Assembly: GCA_051881355.1 (NCBI GenBank)
Contig: JBJEPS010000063.1
Coordinates: 1 to 48,690 of the forward strand
From: Fimenecus sp051881355
GTDB lineage: Bacteria > Bacillota > Clostridia > Oscillospirales > Acutalibacteraceae
Length of the DNA: 48,690 nt
Reading direction: 5' to 3'
Numbering within the stretch: the stretch's first letter is position 1; every line of letters begins with the position of its first letter. The translations under genes and the position numbers were made by a program. Shown here one piece after another: positions 1 to 7,758 of the stretch. The notes beneath the pieces were generated by a model. The model was not told where the DNA came from, did not search any database, and worked only from the letters and a program-made list of their open reading frames with translations.

Positions 1-1
1 A

Positions 2-733
2 TGGTTTGAGGATGCAACAGGCAGTGTAGAGATTACCGACCATAGCAGCGTTGTGATTGGTAAGCTTGGCCACGACTGGGTAGCTGCAACTTGCACTACT
101 CCCAAGGCATGTAGCAGATGCGACGCTACCGAAGGCACGGCTCTCGGCCACGACTTTGCAGACGTATGGAGCAGCGACGCTTCAGGACATTGGCATGCGT
201 GCTCGCGCTGCGACGCCAAGGATGGCGAAGCAGCCCACACACCTGACCGTGAGGCAGCAACTGAAACCGACCCGATTAAGTGCACTGAATGTTATTACAT
301 CATTACTGCTGCACTGGGTCACACCCATTCTCTGACCAAGGTTGAAGCAAATACTCCTACCTGCACAGAGGACGGAAACATCGAATACTACACTTGCTCC
401 GGCTGCAGCAAGCTGTTTGCAGACGCCACCGGTAATGTTGAAATCACTGCCGATAAGACAGTGGATAAGGCTACCGGACATCAGTACGAGTGGGTAATCG
501 ACAAGGAAGCTACGGCAACCGAAAAGGGCTCCAAGCACGAAGAGTGCAAGGTTTGCCACGACAAGAAGGCGGCTGTCGAGATTCCGGCGACCGGAACACC
601 GACAGATCCTCAGTCTCCGCAGACCGGTGACAACAGCATGATGGGTCTTTGGATCGCTCTGCTCTTTGTTTCTGGCGCAGGCGTAGTGGGAACCACAGTT
701 TATAGCAGAAAGAAAAAATATTCTGTAAAATAA
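2..733 (+). CDS. Sortase-anchored surface protein, 3' end only
   Basis: The reading frame is open to the left edge, so this is the C-terminal part (about 243 residues) of a larger protein. It shows repeats built around paired cysteines and a Gly-His-x-(Y/F) turn (ACSRCDA, TCSGCSK, ECKVCHD, each near LGHDF, LGHTH or TGHQY), a repeat style common in clostridial extracellular proteins. The end is a cell-wall sorting signal: SPQTGD at 614-631, a hydrophobic helix, then a basic tail SRKKKYSVK. The motif is a variant of LPXTG with Ser-Pro-Gln-Thr-Gly. A class B sortase lies 850 bp downstream and is the likely partner (inference). The internal GTG at 53 is not the real start, because the repeat pattern continues upstream of it. 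Ligand and function of the repeats are unknown. Confidence 0.85.
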   Translation, partial: WFEDATGSVEITDHSSVVIGKLGHDWVAATCTTPKACSRCDATEGTALGHDFADVWSSDASGHWHACSRCDAKDGEAAHTPDREAATETDPIKCTECYYIITAALGHTHSLTKVEANTPTCTEDGNIEYYTCSGCSKLFADATGNVEITADKTVDKATGHQYEWVIDKEATATEKGSKHEECKVCHDKKAAVEIPATGTPTDPQSPQTGDNSMMGLWIALLFVSGAGVVGTTVYSRKKKYSVK

Positions 734-756
734 TGTGTGATTAACACCAAGCCGGA

Positions 757-790
757 GGCGGCGACGGCGAAATTGCTGTCGCCGCCTTTT
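757..790 (+). terminator. Intrinsic terminator of the surface protein gene
   Basis: A perfect 9-bp stem, GGCGGCGAC (757-765) with GTCGCCGCC (778-786), is followed directly by TTTT, 24 bp after the stop codon. Confidence 0.8.
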
Positions 791-805
791 CAATACCTTG
801 AAATG

Positions 806-866
806 AAAGGCTGTTCAGCCGGAACAGCCCTTTCTCCAAAGGAGCAAAAGCGTATTTTGCTTTTTT
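806..866 (+). other. Two further hairpins in the 734-899 gap
   Basis: GGCTGTTC (809-816) pairs with GAACAGCC (822-829), and GCAAAA (844-849) pairs with TTTTGC (855-860), the latter followed by six T. The second has terminator form but a weak AT-rich stem. They could be backup terminators or a leader structure for the gene at 900. No clear promoter was seen here. Confidence 0.4.
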
Positions 867-899
867 GGAGAGAGAAAAGAAAAAGGAGCAAATCTGCAA

Positions 900-1538
900 A
901 TGAATGATCACGAAAAAGAAAATGAATACGAAGAATTCTTGAAGATTTTTGAAAAGAGTCATTCGTCCGGTAGCGACGAAACACAGGAAGATACGCCGGC
1001 AATACACAGAAAACAGCCATTGCAGGAGCCAAGAAGGTCTACTCGTCAGATGCCTCCTCGTCCCGGCTCGACCTCTCGACAAAACTCTGCACCTCTGTCT
1101 GAATATCCGGTAAGGCGCACACAGCCTACGAGAAAACCGGGAATGTACCTTTCCCCCAAGCGCAAAGCTGCAAAAAAACGCAGACAGCGCCGTTTGACCA
1201 TAATATCCGTGATTTTGGCCGCTTTGATGATTCTCTCAATTATTTTGATTGTCAAATCCTGCAGCGGCAGCGGTGATGTGCTGAAAGGTACATGGGATCT
1301 TGACGGCGTGACGGTATATCAGTTTGACGGAAACGGAAACGGCTCGCTGAATTTGCCCAGTAATACATACCCGTTCACCTATGAGATAAAGGACAATGAA
1401 TTGCATATCGACTTTGAAAGTGATGCTGCACGGGATGCTGACTATACCTTTTCTGTGAAAAATGGCGTTCTCACGATGACTGGCGGCGAAGGAAGCATTG
1501 AACCCGGGAGAGTGTATGAACTGACAAGACAAGAGTAA
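900..1538 (+). CDS. Single-pass membrane protein with C-terminal lipocalin-like (DUF5640-type) domain
   Basis: 212 residues. Residues 1-95 are hydrophilic, rich in Arg, Pro, Ser and Gln, and end in a very basic stretch (KRKAAKKRRQRR). One membrane helix follows at about 98-118 (IISVILAALMILSIILIV). The C-terminal about 85 residues form an extracytoplasmic beta domain beginning GTWDLDGVTVYQF; the GTWxxxG...F pattern is typical of small lipocalin-like or DUF5640-type domains in clostridial membrane proteins. Positive-inside charge puts the N-terminus in the cytoplasm. The start is ATG with AAGGAG at 883-888. It sits between a sortase substrate and the sortase, which suggests a cell-envelope role, but it has no sorting signal. 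Specific function is unknown. Confidence 0.7.
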   Translation: MNDHEKENEYEEFLKIFEKSHSSGSDETQEDTPAIHRKQPLQEPRRSTRQMPPRPGSTSRQNSAPLSEYPVRRTQPTRKPGMYLSPKRKAAKKRRQRRLTIISVILAALMILSIILIVKSCSGSGDVLKGTWDLDGVTVYQFDGNGNGSLNLPSNTYPFTYEIKDNELHIDFESDAARDADYTFSVKNGVLTMTGGEGSIEPGRVYELTRQE

Positions 1539-1584
1539 TATATGGTGTTCAGTAAAAAAACAGAAGCTATTGACGGAGGTCTAT

Positions 1585-2394
1585 ATGAAAACTAAAAAAG
1601 TATTACCGTTAATCTCGCTCCTGTTTGTCGCTATAATGCTTTTGTCTGTTGGAATGATAGCAAAAGAGTATCGGGAACGCCGACAAGATATAAAAGGGTT
1701 TGAAAAATTAGAGGATATTATAACCGAAGTTGAACAAACGGAAATGACGGATAATGTTGAACAGACCGAAACACCGCAGGAACAGAAACAGTCTTCACGC
1801 AATCTGACACCGTTATTTGAAGCAAACGGGGATTGTATCGGCTGGATATGTATTCCGAATACGGCGGTGAATTATCCGGTTATGTTTACACCTGAAGAAC
1901 CTCAGAAGTACCTTCGTAAAAACTTCGAGGGTGAATACAGTGTGTCAGGTGTTCCGTTTTTGGATGGGGCTTCTACCCCGGAATGTGACAATTTGATTGT
2001 CTACGGTCACAATATGAAAAACGGTACGATGTTTTCTGATGTTACACAATATAGGGATAAAGCATACTGTGAGGAACATCCGTACATTGAGTTTGAAACA
2101 GCAGACGGATTGAGAATATACCAAGTCTTTGCGGTGGTTTGCCTAAATAAAACAGATTTATGGTATAATATATCTTACTTTGAAAGCGAAGAACACTATC
2201 AAAAGGCAATTACGGAAATTAAAGACAGGTCGATTTATGATACCGGAATCGAGCCGCATTTCAAAGAACAGCTAATAACCCTTTCCACCTGCTTCGGAGA
2301 CAGTAAAGACAGCAGAATGGTTGTGATAGGCGTAGAGCAAATAAGGTATCCGAGAACGAGAAAAACGAGGTCTTTCGGTAGAAGGTCATTGTGA
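1585..2394 (+). CDS. srtB: Class B sortase
   Basis: 269 residues. This membrane transpeptidase cleaves a sorting motif and attaches surface proteins to peptidoglycan. There is an N-terminal membrane anchor (about residues 6-25), then a Glu-rich linker and the sortase barrel with the class B opening GWICIPNTAVNYPV. The catalytic triad is visible: His142 in VYGHNM, Cys236 in LSTCFG and Arg244 in DSRMVV. ATG at 1585 is preferred over an upstream in-frame TTG because GGAGG (1575-1579) precedes it at normal spacing. The last about 17 residues after the VVIGVEQ strand are basic (RYPRTRKTRSFGRRSL) and abut the recombinase remnant, so the natural C-terminus may have been altered by a rearrangement. 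The surface protein ending at 733 is the nearest candidate substrate. Confidence 0.9.
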   Translation: MKTKKVLPLISLLFVAIMLLSVGMIAKEYRERRQDIKGFEKLEDIITEVEQTEMTDNVEQTETPQEQKQSSRNLTPLFEANGDCIGWICIPNTAVNYPVMFTPEEPQKYLRKNFEGEYSVSGVPFLDGASTPECDNLIVYGHNMKNGTMFSDVTQYRDKAYCEEHPYIEFETADGLRIYQVFAVVCLNKTDLWYNISYFESEEHYQKAITEIKDRSIYDTGIEPHFKEQLITLSTCFGDSKDSRMVVIGVEQIRYPRTRKTRSFGRRSL

Positions 2395-3040
2395 TTCACC
2401 ATTTATTCAAGGATGGAAACTTGAAATGATGGCAGAAAAAATATTTGATAGATACATCGACAATGCCGATGCAGTTATGGATTTGTCCTATTCAATGCTT
2501 GAAAAGCATATTGCAGACCAAGAGGACACACCTGACTATACCGAAGAAATCAAACGCAAAGAAAGTGAAATAGAACGACTTTCAAAGAAAAGAGTAAACC
2601 TTATTGAGATGAGAGCCGAAGGAGATATTGATAAGGAGTTATTCAGAGAACGCAAGCAGGAAATTGAAAATCGAATTGCCATACTCACAGAAGAAATAAA
2701 AACCCTTCAGCCTGATGAAACAAAGCAAAGTCCGCAAGACTATATGCAGAAATTGCAAGAGTTGAGAGAACGGCTAAAGGAGTACACGGGGTTTGAATAT
2801 TCTGTAATTCCCGAAAGCATTGTGGAAGCCTTCATTGAAAAGATTTGGGTATCCAAAGACGAGTTCAGATGGTATTTGCGAAGCGGGAATGGATCTTCCG
2901 GCGAGTTTGACATTGATGACCACATTAAAATTGCTTCGTTTACGCTAACAATAGATGATGCAAAAAAGTATCTATATAGCTTTTCTACTCGCAGAAGAGT
3001 TTATAATTGGAAAGACCTTAATGTAAGTGTTTGGATATAA
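2345..3040 (+). pseudogene. C-terminal remnant of a large serine recombinase
   Basis: Only the coiled-coil and C-terminal part of a transposon/ICE-type large serine recombinase is present. From 2426 the frame reads MMAEKIFDRYID and continues through a long Glu/Lys/Arg helix (residues about 35-95, with the common KxxLIEMRAEGDIDKELF pattern) to a family-like end (SIVEAFIEKIWV...). The catalytic N-terminal resolvase domain and zinc-ribbon are missing. Recombinase-like frame continues upstream of the ATG (about 2345-2425, reading GHCDSPFIQGWKLE), overlapping the sortase 3' end in another frame; this marks the truncation near 2345-2390. The ATG at 2426 has no convincing ribosome binding site. I read it as a decayed fragment of a mobile element and not a working gene. 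Confidence 0.75.
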
Positions 3041-3052
3041 ACCTATTCTAAA

Positions 3053-3095
3053 AAGGAAGCAGTTAAGTCATAAGTGGCTTGGCTGCTTCCTTTTC
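3053..3095 (+). terminator. Intrinsic terminator after recombinase remnant
   Basis: AAGGAAGCAG (3053-3062) pairs perfectly with CTGCTTCCTT (3083-3092), followed by a short T run. It lies 12 bp after the remnant's stop and is probably its original terminator, implying that the 3' end of the former element gene is intact. Confidence 0.75.
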
Positions 3096-3215
3096 CGTAC
3101 AGAACAATAAGCAACTTTTGATTGACGCTTTTGGTTGGGAGCGACACAGGCTGCTATCAAAGACGCGAAATAATCGGAAATCACAGAGCATTCCCGCTTA
3201 AAGTATGCACAGGTT

Positions 3216-3252
3216 CACGGCTGCGTTTTGCAGCCGTGGACTTTTCTTTTTT
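3216..3252 (+). terminator. Hairpin with T-rich tail in the 3041-3404 gap
   Basis: CACGGCTGC (3216-3224) and GCAGCCGTG (3230-3238) form a perfect 9-bp stem with a 5-base loop, followed by a T-rich tract. The 364-bp gap from 3041 to 3404 holds this, the terminator at 3053 and the metG promoter. I saw no T-box motif and no other gene. The hairpin may insulate metG from transcription coming out of the old element. Confidence 0.6.
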
Positions 3253-3334
3253 GAATCGGAATTTCGTTTTGTACTTCCGTTTTGCCGCATTTTGCCCCGT
3301 CTGCGCGGGTGCAAACGATATATTTACTTTTTTG

Positions 3335-3363
3335 TTGAATTTCTCTCAAAAATTTGATACAAT
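3335..3363 (+). promoter_or_regulatory. Promoter of metG-tatD
   Basis: TTGAAT (3335-3340), a 17-bp spacer, then TACAAT (3358-3363). It fits the housekeeping sigma factor well and lies about 40 bp before the metG start, which has AGAAAGGAAG as ribosome binding site. Confidence 0.7.
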
Positions 3364-3404
3364 AAAATGTCCGAAATTTTATCGCACAGAAAGGAAGAAA
3401 AATT

Positions 3405-5354
3405 ATGTGTGAAAAACCGAAATTTTACATCACCACCGCGATAGCGTATACTTCGCGCAAGCCGCATATCGGCAACAGCTACGAAATCGTGCTGACCGAC
3501 GCCATTGCGCGCTACAAACGAATGCGCGGGTATGATGTTTTCTTCCTGACGGGAACCGACGAGCACGGGCAAAAAATCGAGGAATACGCAAAAGAGGCGG
3601 GAATAAGCCCCAAAGAATATGTTGACAAGGTCGCGGGCGAAATCCGCGCGATTTGCGATACCTTAAATACAACCTATGACAAGTTTATCCGCACCACTGA
3701 CGAGTACCACGAAAAAGCGGTGCAGAAAATCTTTAAGAAGTTATATGACCAAGGCGACATTTACAAAAGCGAGTACGAGGGGCTGTACTGCACCCCGTGC
3801 GAAAGTTTTTGGACGGAAAGCCAATTGGACGAAAACGGCTGTTGCCCCGACTGTCACCGCGAGGTGAAAAAGGCGAAAGAGGAAGCGTATTTCCTGCGGT
3901 TGTCGAAATACCAAAAACAACTCGAAGAATTCATCGAAAACAACGAAAACTTCATTTATCCCGAGGCGCGCAAAAAAGAAATGCTCAACAACTTTATCAA
4001 ACCCGGATTGCAGGATTTGTGCGTGTCGCGCACCTCGTTTAAATGGGGCGTGCCCGTCACCTTTGATGACAAGCATGTCATTTATGTTTGGATTGACGCG
4101 CTTTCGAACTATATTACCGCCCTCGGCTACGACCCCGACGGCAGTTCGGAAACCTATAAAAAATATTGGCCTGCCGATGTGCACATTATCGGCAAGGATA
4201 TTGTGCGTTTCCACACGATTTACTGGCCGATTATGTTGATGGCGCTCGGTGAGCCGCTCCCGAAACAGGTCTACGGGCACCCGTGGCTGTTGTTCGGTGA
4301 GGATAAAATGAGCAAATCCCGTGGGAACGTCATTTATGCCGACGATTTGGTCAAGGTGTTCGGCGTGGACGCGGTGCGCTACTATCTGCTGTCCGAAATG
4401 CCGCACGCCGCGGACGGCTCTATCACCTACGAAACGATGATTGAACGCTACAATTCCGATTTGGCAAACACCATAGGCAACCTCGTCAACCGCACGGTTG
4501 CGATGCAGAACAAATATTTTGACGGCGTGGTGCAAGCCCCCGACTGCCCCGGCGAATTTGACGAGGATTTGAAGGCTTTGGCATTGCGCACTTTGGACGA
4601 TGTGGACAAATGCATCAGCGAATACAAAATGAGCGACAGCGTGGCTTGCGTATTAACGCTTGCGCGCCGCTTAAACAAATATATTGACGAGACGATGCCT
4701 TGGGCGCTCGCGAAAGACGAGGCACAGCGCGGGCGACTGGGCACGGTGCTTTACAATTTGTTGGAGGGCATTCGGTTCTTGGCGGTTTTGCTTACGCCTT
4801 ATATGCCCGACACGGCATCGGCGATTTTTGAGCAACTCGGCACCGATGTGCGTGACTGTGACTCGCTTGCGACCTTCGGCAGTTTGAAAGTCGGCGAAAA
4901 AGTCGGCAAAGCCGTGCCGCTGTTCAACCGCATTGATGCGGATAAACTCATTGAAGAACTGACCGCGGCGCAAAATGCGGCACAGGCGGAAGAGGAAAAA
5001 GCCGCACCGAAAATTGAGGGTCTTGCGCAAATCGGGATTGACGATTTTGCAAAAGTGGAACTGCGCGTTGCCGAAGTGACGGCTTGCGAGCCCGTGAAAC
5101 GCGCGAAAAAACTGTTGAAATTGACCTTAAATGACGGTACGGACACCCCACGCACCGTGGCAAGCGGCATTGCAAAGTGGTATGCGCCCGATGAATTGGT
5201 CGGCAAAAAAATCGTGTTGGTGGCGAACTTGAAACCCGCCGTGCTTTGCGGTGTGGAAAGCCAAGGCATGATTTTAGCGGCGGATTGCAGTGAGGACGAT
5301 GTAAAAGTGCTCTTTGTGGACGGCAGTATGCCCAACGGAGCGCGCATTCGATGA
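3405..5354 (+). CDS. metG: Methionyl-tRNA synthetase
   Basis: 649 residues, a normal length for the Firmicutes-type enzyme. It charges tRNA-Met with methionine using ATP in the cytoplasm. Class I signatures are present: HIGN at 21-24, close to the N-terminus after ITTAIAYTSRKP, and KMSKS at 301-305. A zinc-knuckle with paired Cys lies near residues 129-151 (CTPC and CCPDC). The helical anticodon-binding domain follows, and the last about 105 residues (from IGIDDFAKVELRVAEV) form the C-terminal tRNA-binding, EMAP-like dimerisation domain. The gene overlaps tatD by the four bases ATGA, so the two are cotranscribed, a common pairing in Firmicutes. Confidence 0.97.
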   Translation: MCEKPKFYITTAIAYTSRKPHIGNSYEIVLTDAIARYKRMRGYDVFFLTGTDEHGQKIEEYAKEAGISPKEYVDKVAGEIRAICDTLNTTYDKFIRTTDEYHEKAVQKIFKKLYDQGDIYKSEYEGLYCTPCESFWTESQLDENGCCPDCHREVKKAKEEAYFLRLSKYQKQLEEFIENNENFIYPEARKKEMLNNFIKPGLQDLCVSRTSFKWGVPVTFDDKHVIYVWIDALSNYITALGYDPDGSSETYKKYWPADVHIIGKDIVRFHTIYWPIMLMALGEPLPKQVYGHPWLLFGEDKMSKSRGNVIYADDLVKVFGVDAVRYYLLSEMPHAADGSITYETMIERYNSDLANTIGNLVNRTVAMQNKYFDGVVQAPDCPGEFDEDLKALALRTLDDVDKCISEYKMSDSVACVLTLARRLNKYIDETMPWALAKDEAQRGRLGTVLYNLLEGIRFLAVLLTPYMPDTASAIFEQLGTDVRDCDSLATFGSLKVGEKVGKAVPLFNRIDADKLIEELTAAQNAAQAEEEKAAPKIEGLAQIGIDDFAKVELRVAEVTACEPVKRAKKLLKLTLNDGTDTPRTVASGIAKWYAPDELVGKKIVLVANLKPAVLCGVESQGMILAADCSEDDVKVLFVDGSMPNGARIR

Positions 5355-6118
5355 GTTTTCACAACATTTTTGACTCCCACGCGCATTACGATGACGCGCG
5401 GTTTCAAGAGGATTTACCCGAATTGCTTGCGGCACTCCCCGAACAGGGCGTGGTCGGCGTGATTTCCTGTGGCGTGAATACGGAAACTTCGCAGTTTGCC
5501 GCGCACCTTGCCGCAACCTATGATTATATTTACGCCGCGGCGGGGTTTCATCCGCTGAATTTAGAGGATGTACCCGAAAATCTGACGGAAATTTTGCGCG
5601 AATTGCTTAAAAATCCGAAAACGGTCGCCGTAGGTGAAATCGGGTTGGACTATTTTTATGAAAAAGAGTCGCGTGATGCGCAACTTCGGCTGTTTGAACA
5701 ACAGTTGCAGTTGGCAAATGAACTTTCTTTGCCCGTGATTGTGCATGACCGTGAGGCGCATGAGGACACCCTGCGGCTGTTAAAGCAGTACAAGCCGTGC
5801 GGCGTGGTGCACTGCTTTTCGGGCAGTGTGGAAATGGCAAAAGAAGTTTTGAAATTGGGTATGTATATCGGTCTCGGTGGGGCGGTGACCTTTAAAAATG
5901 CGGTCAAACCCGTTGCCGTGGCGAAAATCGTACCGCAAGAACGATTGCTCGTTGAAACCGACGCGCCGTATATGACGCCCGTGCCGTTTCGCGGCAAACG
6001 GTGTGATTCAAGCCACATTGTCTACACCGCCGAACGCCTTGCGGAAATCCGCGGCGAAGACGCGCAGGCATTCCTTGATTATACCGCCGAAAACGCACGG
6101 CGATTGTTTGGGATATAG
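5351..6118 (+). CDS. tatD: TatD family metal-dependent deoxyribonuclease
   Basis: 255 residues, full length for the TatD/YcfH amidohydrolase-fold family. Members hydrolyse DNA or related phosphodiesters using two metal ions in a TIM barrel. Visible metal-ligand motifs are DSHAHYDD near the N-terminus (His-x-His), GEIGLDYF (Glu of site 1), VIVHDREAHED, VHCFSGS and LLVETDAPYMTP (Asp). Start overlaps the metG stop (ATGA), giving translational coupling. The exact substrate in this organism is not known; in other bacteria roles in DNA repair and quality control have been proposed. Confidence 0.93.
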   Translation: MSFHNIFDSHAHYDDARFQEDLPELLAALPEQGVVGVISCGVNTETSQFAAHLAATYDYIYAAAGFHPLNLEDVPENLTEILRELLKNPKTVAVGEIGLDYFYEKESRDAQLRLFEQQLQLANELSLPVIVHDREAHEDTLRLLKQYKPCGVVHCFSGSVEMAKEVLKLGMYIGLGGAVTFKNAVKPVAVAKIVPQERLLVETDAPYMTPVPFRGKRCDSSHIVYTAERLAEIRGEDAQAFLDYTAENARRLFGI

Positions 6119-6129
6119 ATTTAAAATGC

Positions 6130-6220
6130 TTGTTATTCTGAACGAAGTGAAGAATCTCAAACAGCACAAAGTATATACTGCGTGAAACGAGATTCTTCGT
6201 CTGACGGCTCAGAATGACAA
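6130..6220 (+). repeat. 91-bp imperfect palindromic repeat, copy 1
   Basis: It begins TTGTTATTCTGAACGAAG and ends CGGCTCAGAATGACAA; the ends are near-complementary (TTGTTATTCTGA versus TCAGAATGACAA). Inside, AAGAATCTC is mirrored by GAGATTCTT. A copy of exactly the same length lies at 41328-41418 and the start of a third at 48646. It has no coding capacity and looks like a small non-autonomous palindromic element located after a gene end. Confidence 0.75.
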
Positions 6221-6226
6221 GTAATC

Positions 6227-6292
6227 CACGGGCGGCCGAGGGCGACCGCTCCTACAACGGGGGCGCCGAGTCGTCGCCCCTACGCAAACAGC
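6227..6292 (+). repeat. GC-rich intergenic repeat fragment
   Basis: A GC-rich stretch with the words GGGCGACCGCTCCTACAACG and GTCGTCGCCCCTACG. The same vocabulary (GTCGTCGCCCCCTACAACGG) recurs at 41645-41670 and more loosely at 41433-41460 and 45368-45420. This is a second dispersed repeat family, located next to the 91-bp element both here and at 41330. Confidence 0.5.
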
Positions 6293-6317
6293 AAAACGTT
6301 GAAAGGCAGAAAGCGCA

Positions 6318-7049
6318 TTGGAAACCTTTGACATCGCAAAACTGAAAGTACAGTTTGACGCGCGCGGTGCGCTTTTGTATGCCCGCTCGCGGGCATACCT
6401 GTGCGCGCCGACGGACACGCCCGATATGGTGCTCGACTTACCGGAAGATTTCTTTCAAAAAAAGCACGAACAATACCCGCAGTTGACGCTCGATGAATGC
6501 CGCTATGTGTGGACGGGCGAATCGTTTTATGCGCGGCTGCTTCGCTTTTCGGGGCTGTTAATGCACGCCTCGTGCGTGGAAAAGGACGGATACGCCTATT
6601 TGTTTTCCGCCAAAAGCGGCACGGGCAAATCCACCCACACGGCACTGTGGCTGAACGCATTCCCGAATACGCGGATTATCAATGACGACAAGCCCGCACT
6701 TCGTAAAATTGACGGACGGTTTTGTGCCTGCGGTACGCCGTTCAGCGGTAAATACGATATCAGCGAGAATGTGCAAGTCCCTGTGCGTGCCCTTGTCTTT
6801 TTACAGCGCGGCGCGGAAAACAAAATCGAGCCGATTGCGCCCGATAAGGCAATTCCGTTGTTTCTGTCACAAACGCTGCGTCCGCCTGTGGCAGAGGTGA
6901 TGGGGCTGATGCTGGACACATTGAGCGACCTGCTTAAAACCGTGCCCGCATTTCAACTGACTTGCAATATGGATAGTTCGGCGGCGCACACCGCCTTTGA
7001 AGGGATAGAAGCTTTTTATCAGCGAAACGGAGAAAACAATGAAGATTAA
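6318..7049 (+). CDS. HPr-kinase-like P-loop protein of a PqqD-type cassette
   Basis: 243 residues. A clear P-loop, SAKSGTGKSTH at about residues 97-107, follows the segment LMHASCVEKDGYAYLF, and INDDKPALR (about 121-129) gives acidic residues at the second nucleotide site. This is the pattern of HprK-like ATPase domains that sit beside PqqD-like proteins in peptide-modification clusters; it lacks the HprK N-terminal domain, so it is not the carbon-regulation enzyme. The start is TTG, with GAAAGG at 6301-6306; no nearer ATG conserves the N-terminus. It overlaps the PqqD gene by 11 bp. The likely role is phosphorylation of, or ATP-dependent action on, a peptide substrate (inference from family context). 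No substrate gene is visible. Confidence 0.75.
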   Translation: METFDIAKLKVQFDARGALLYARSRAYLCAPTDTPDMVLDLPEDFFQKKHEQYPQLTLDECRYVWTGESFYARLLRFSGLLMHASCVEKDGYAYLFSAKSGTGKSTHTALWLNAFPNTRIINDDKPALRKIDGRFCACGTPFSGKYDISENVQVPVRALVFLQRGAENKIEPIAPDKAIPLFLSQTLRPPVAEVMGLMLDTLSDLLKTVPAFQLTCNMDSSAAHTAFEGIEAFYQRNGENNED

Positions 7050-7305
7050 AGACGGATTTTTACTGCGCGAGGTCGCAGGCAGTTTTATTGTGGTACCCGT
7101 GGGTGCGGCAGCGGTGGATTTCGGCGGCATGATGACGTTAAATCCCGTCGGGGCGTTCGTTTGGCGCGCGATGGAAACGGATACGGGCGAAAACACAATT
7201 GTGGAGAAAATTTTGGCTGAATACGAAATTGACCGTGAAACCGCCGCGCGCGATGTGCACATTTATGTGGAAAAACTGCGCGAAGCGGGGCTTTTAGAGG
7301 AGTAA
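7039..7305 (+). CDS. PqqD-like peptide carrier protein
   Basis: 88 residues. PqqD-family proteins bind leader peptides and present them to modifying enzymes. The pattern here is typical: an N-terminal strand region (FLLREVAGSFIVVPVG), the turn MMTLNPVGAFVWRAME, in which the Leu-Asn-x-x-Gly/Ala-x-x-(V/I)-W motif is diagnostic, then a winged-helix-like helical part ending VEKLREAGLLEE. It overlaps the kinase-like gene upstream and is 3 bp from the peptidase gene downstream, so the cassette is translated as a unit. Confidence 0.85.
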   Translation: MKIKDGFLLREVAGSFIVVPVGAAAVDFGGMMTLNPVGAFVWRAMETDTGENTIVEKILAEYEIDRETAARDVHIYVEKLREAGLLEE

Positions 7306-7308
7306 GCA

Positions 7309-7758
7309 ATGGAAAAAAAACGCGTCAACCTCGCAGAAATGCTCCCGATTATGGAGGAAACGCTCCGTGCGGGCGGCACGGTGAAATTGCCGATTACGGG
7401 CACGAGTATGTTGCCCCTGCTCCATTGCGGGCGCGATACGGTGACGCTGACGGCGGTGACTTCGCCTTTAAAAAAGTATGATTTGCCGCTGTATCGCCGC
7501 AAAAACGGTGCCTTTGTGCTCCACCGTGTGATAGAAGTCGGTGCGGACGGTACCTATACGATGTGCGGCGATAACCAATGGGTGAAAGAGACGGGTATTT
7601 GCCAAGAGCAACTCATCGGCGTGGTCTGCGCAATCACCCGAAACGGCAAGACCTTTTCGGTGCAAAGTGCGAAATATAAATTGTATGTGCGCGTGTGGCA
7701 TTTTCTTTTGCCCGTGCGCAAATATCTTGTGAAACTGCGGGGGAAGCTGTCAAAATGA
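7309..7758 (+). CDS. S24/S26-type signal-peptidase-like serine protease
   Basis: 149 residues, small for a signal peptidase. The nucleophile motif GTSMLP (31-36, Ser33), the VLHRV motif (His72) and CGDNQ (87-91) match the Ser-His arrangement of archaeal/ER/SipW-type enzymes; no Lys is seen at the usual bacterial position. There is no strong N-terminal membrane helix; a hydrophobic basic segment near the C-terminus (about 127-145, VRVWHFLLPVRKYLVKL) may associate with membrane. In this cassette the natural inference is leader-peptide removal from a PqqD-presented peptide before export. Its stop overlaps the ABC transporter start (ATGA). Confidence 0.8.
   Translation: MEKKRVNLAEMLPIMEETLRAGGTVKLPITGTSMLPLLHCGRDTVTLTAVTSPLKKYDLPLYRRKNGAFVLHRVIEVGADGTYTMCGDNQWVKETGICQEQLIGVVCAITRNGKTFSVQSAKYKLYVRVWHFLLPVRKYLVKLRGKLSK

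Noticed and set aside
2426..3040. Functional small recombinase or coiled-coil protein
   Set aside because: The frame continues recombinase-like sequence upstream of its first ATG, no ribosome binding site is convincing and the catalytic domain is missing.
3041..3404. Possible T-box leader for methionyl-tRNA synthetase
   Set aside because: No T-box consensus or antiterminator pair was found; the hairpin at 3216 lies upstream of the promoter, so it would not be in the metG transcript.
3122..3412. A 96-codon plus-strand frame upstream of metG
   Set aside because: It runs through the hairpin at 3216 and the metG promoter and overlaps the metG start; composition is not protein-like.
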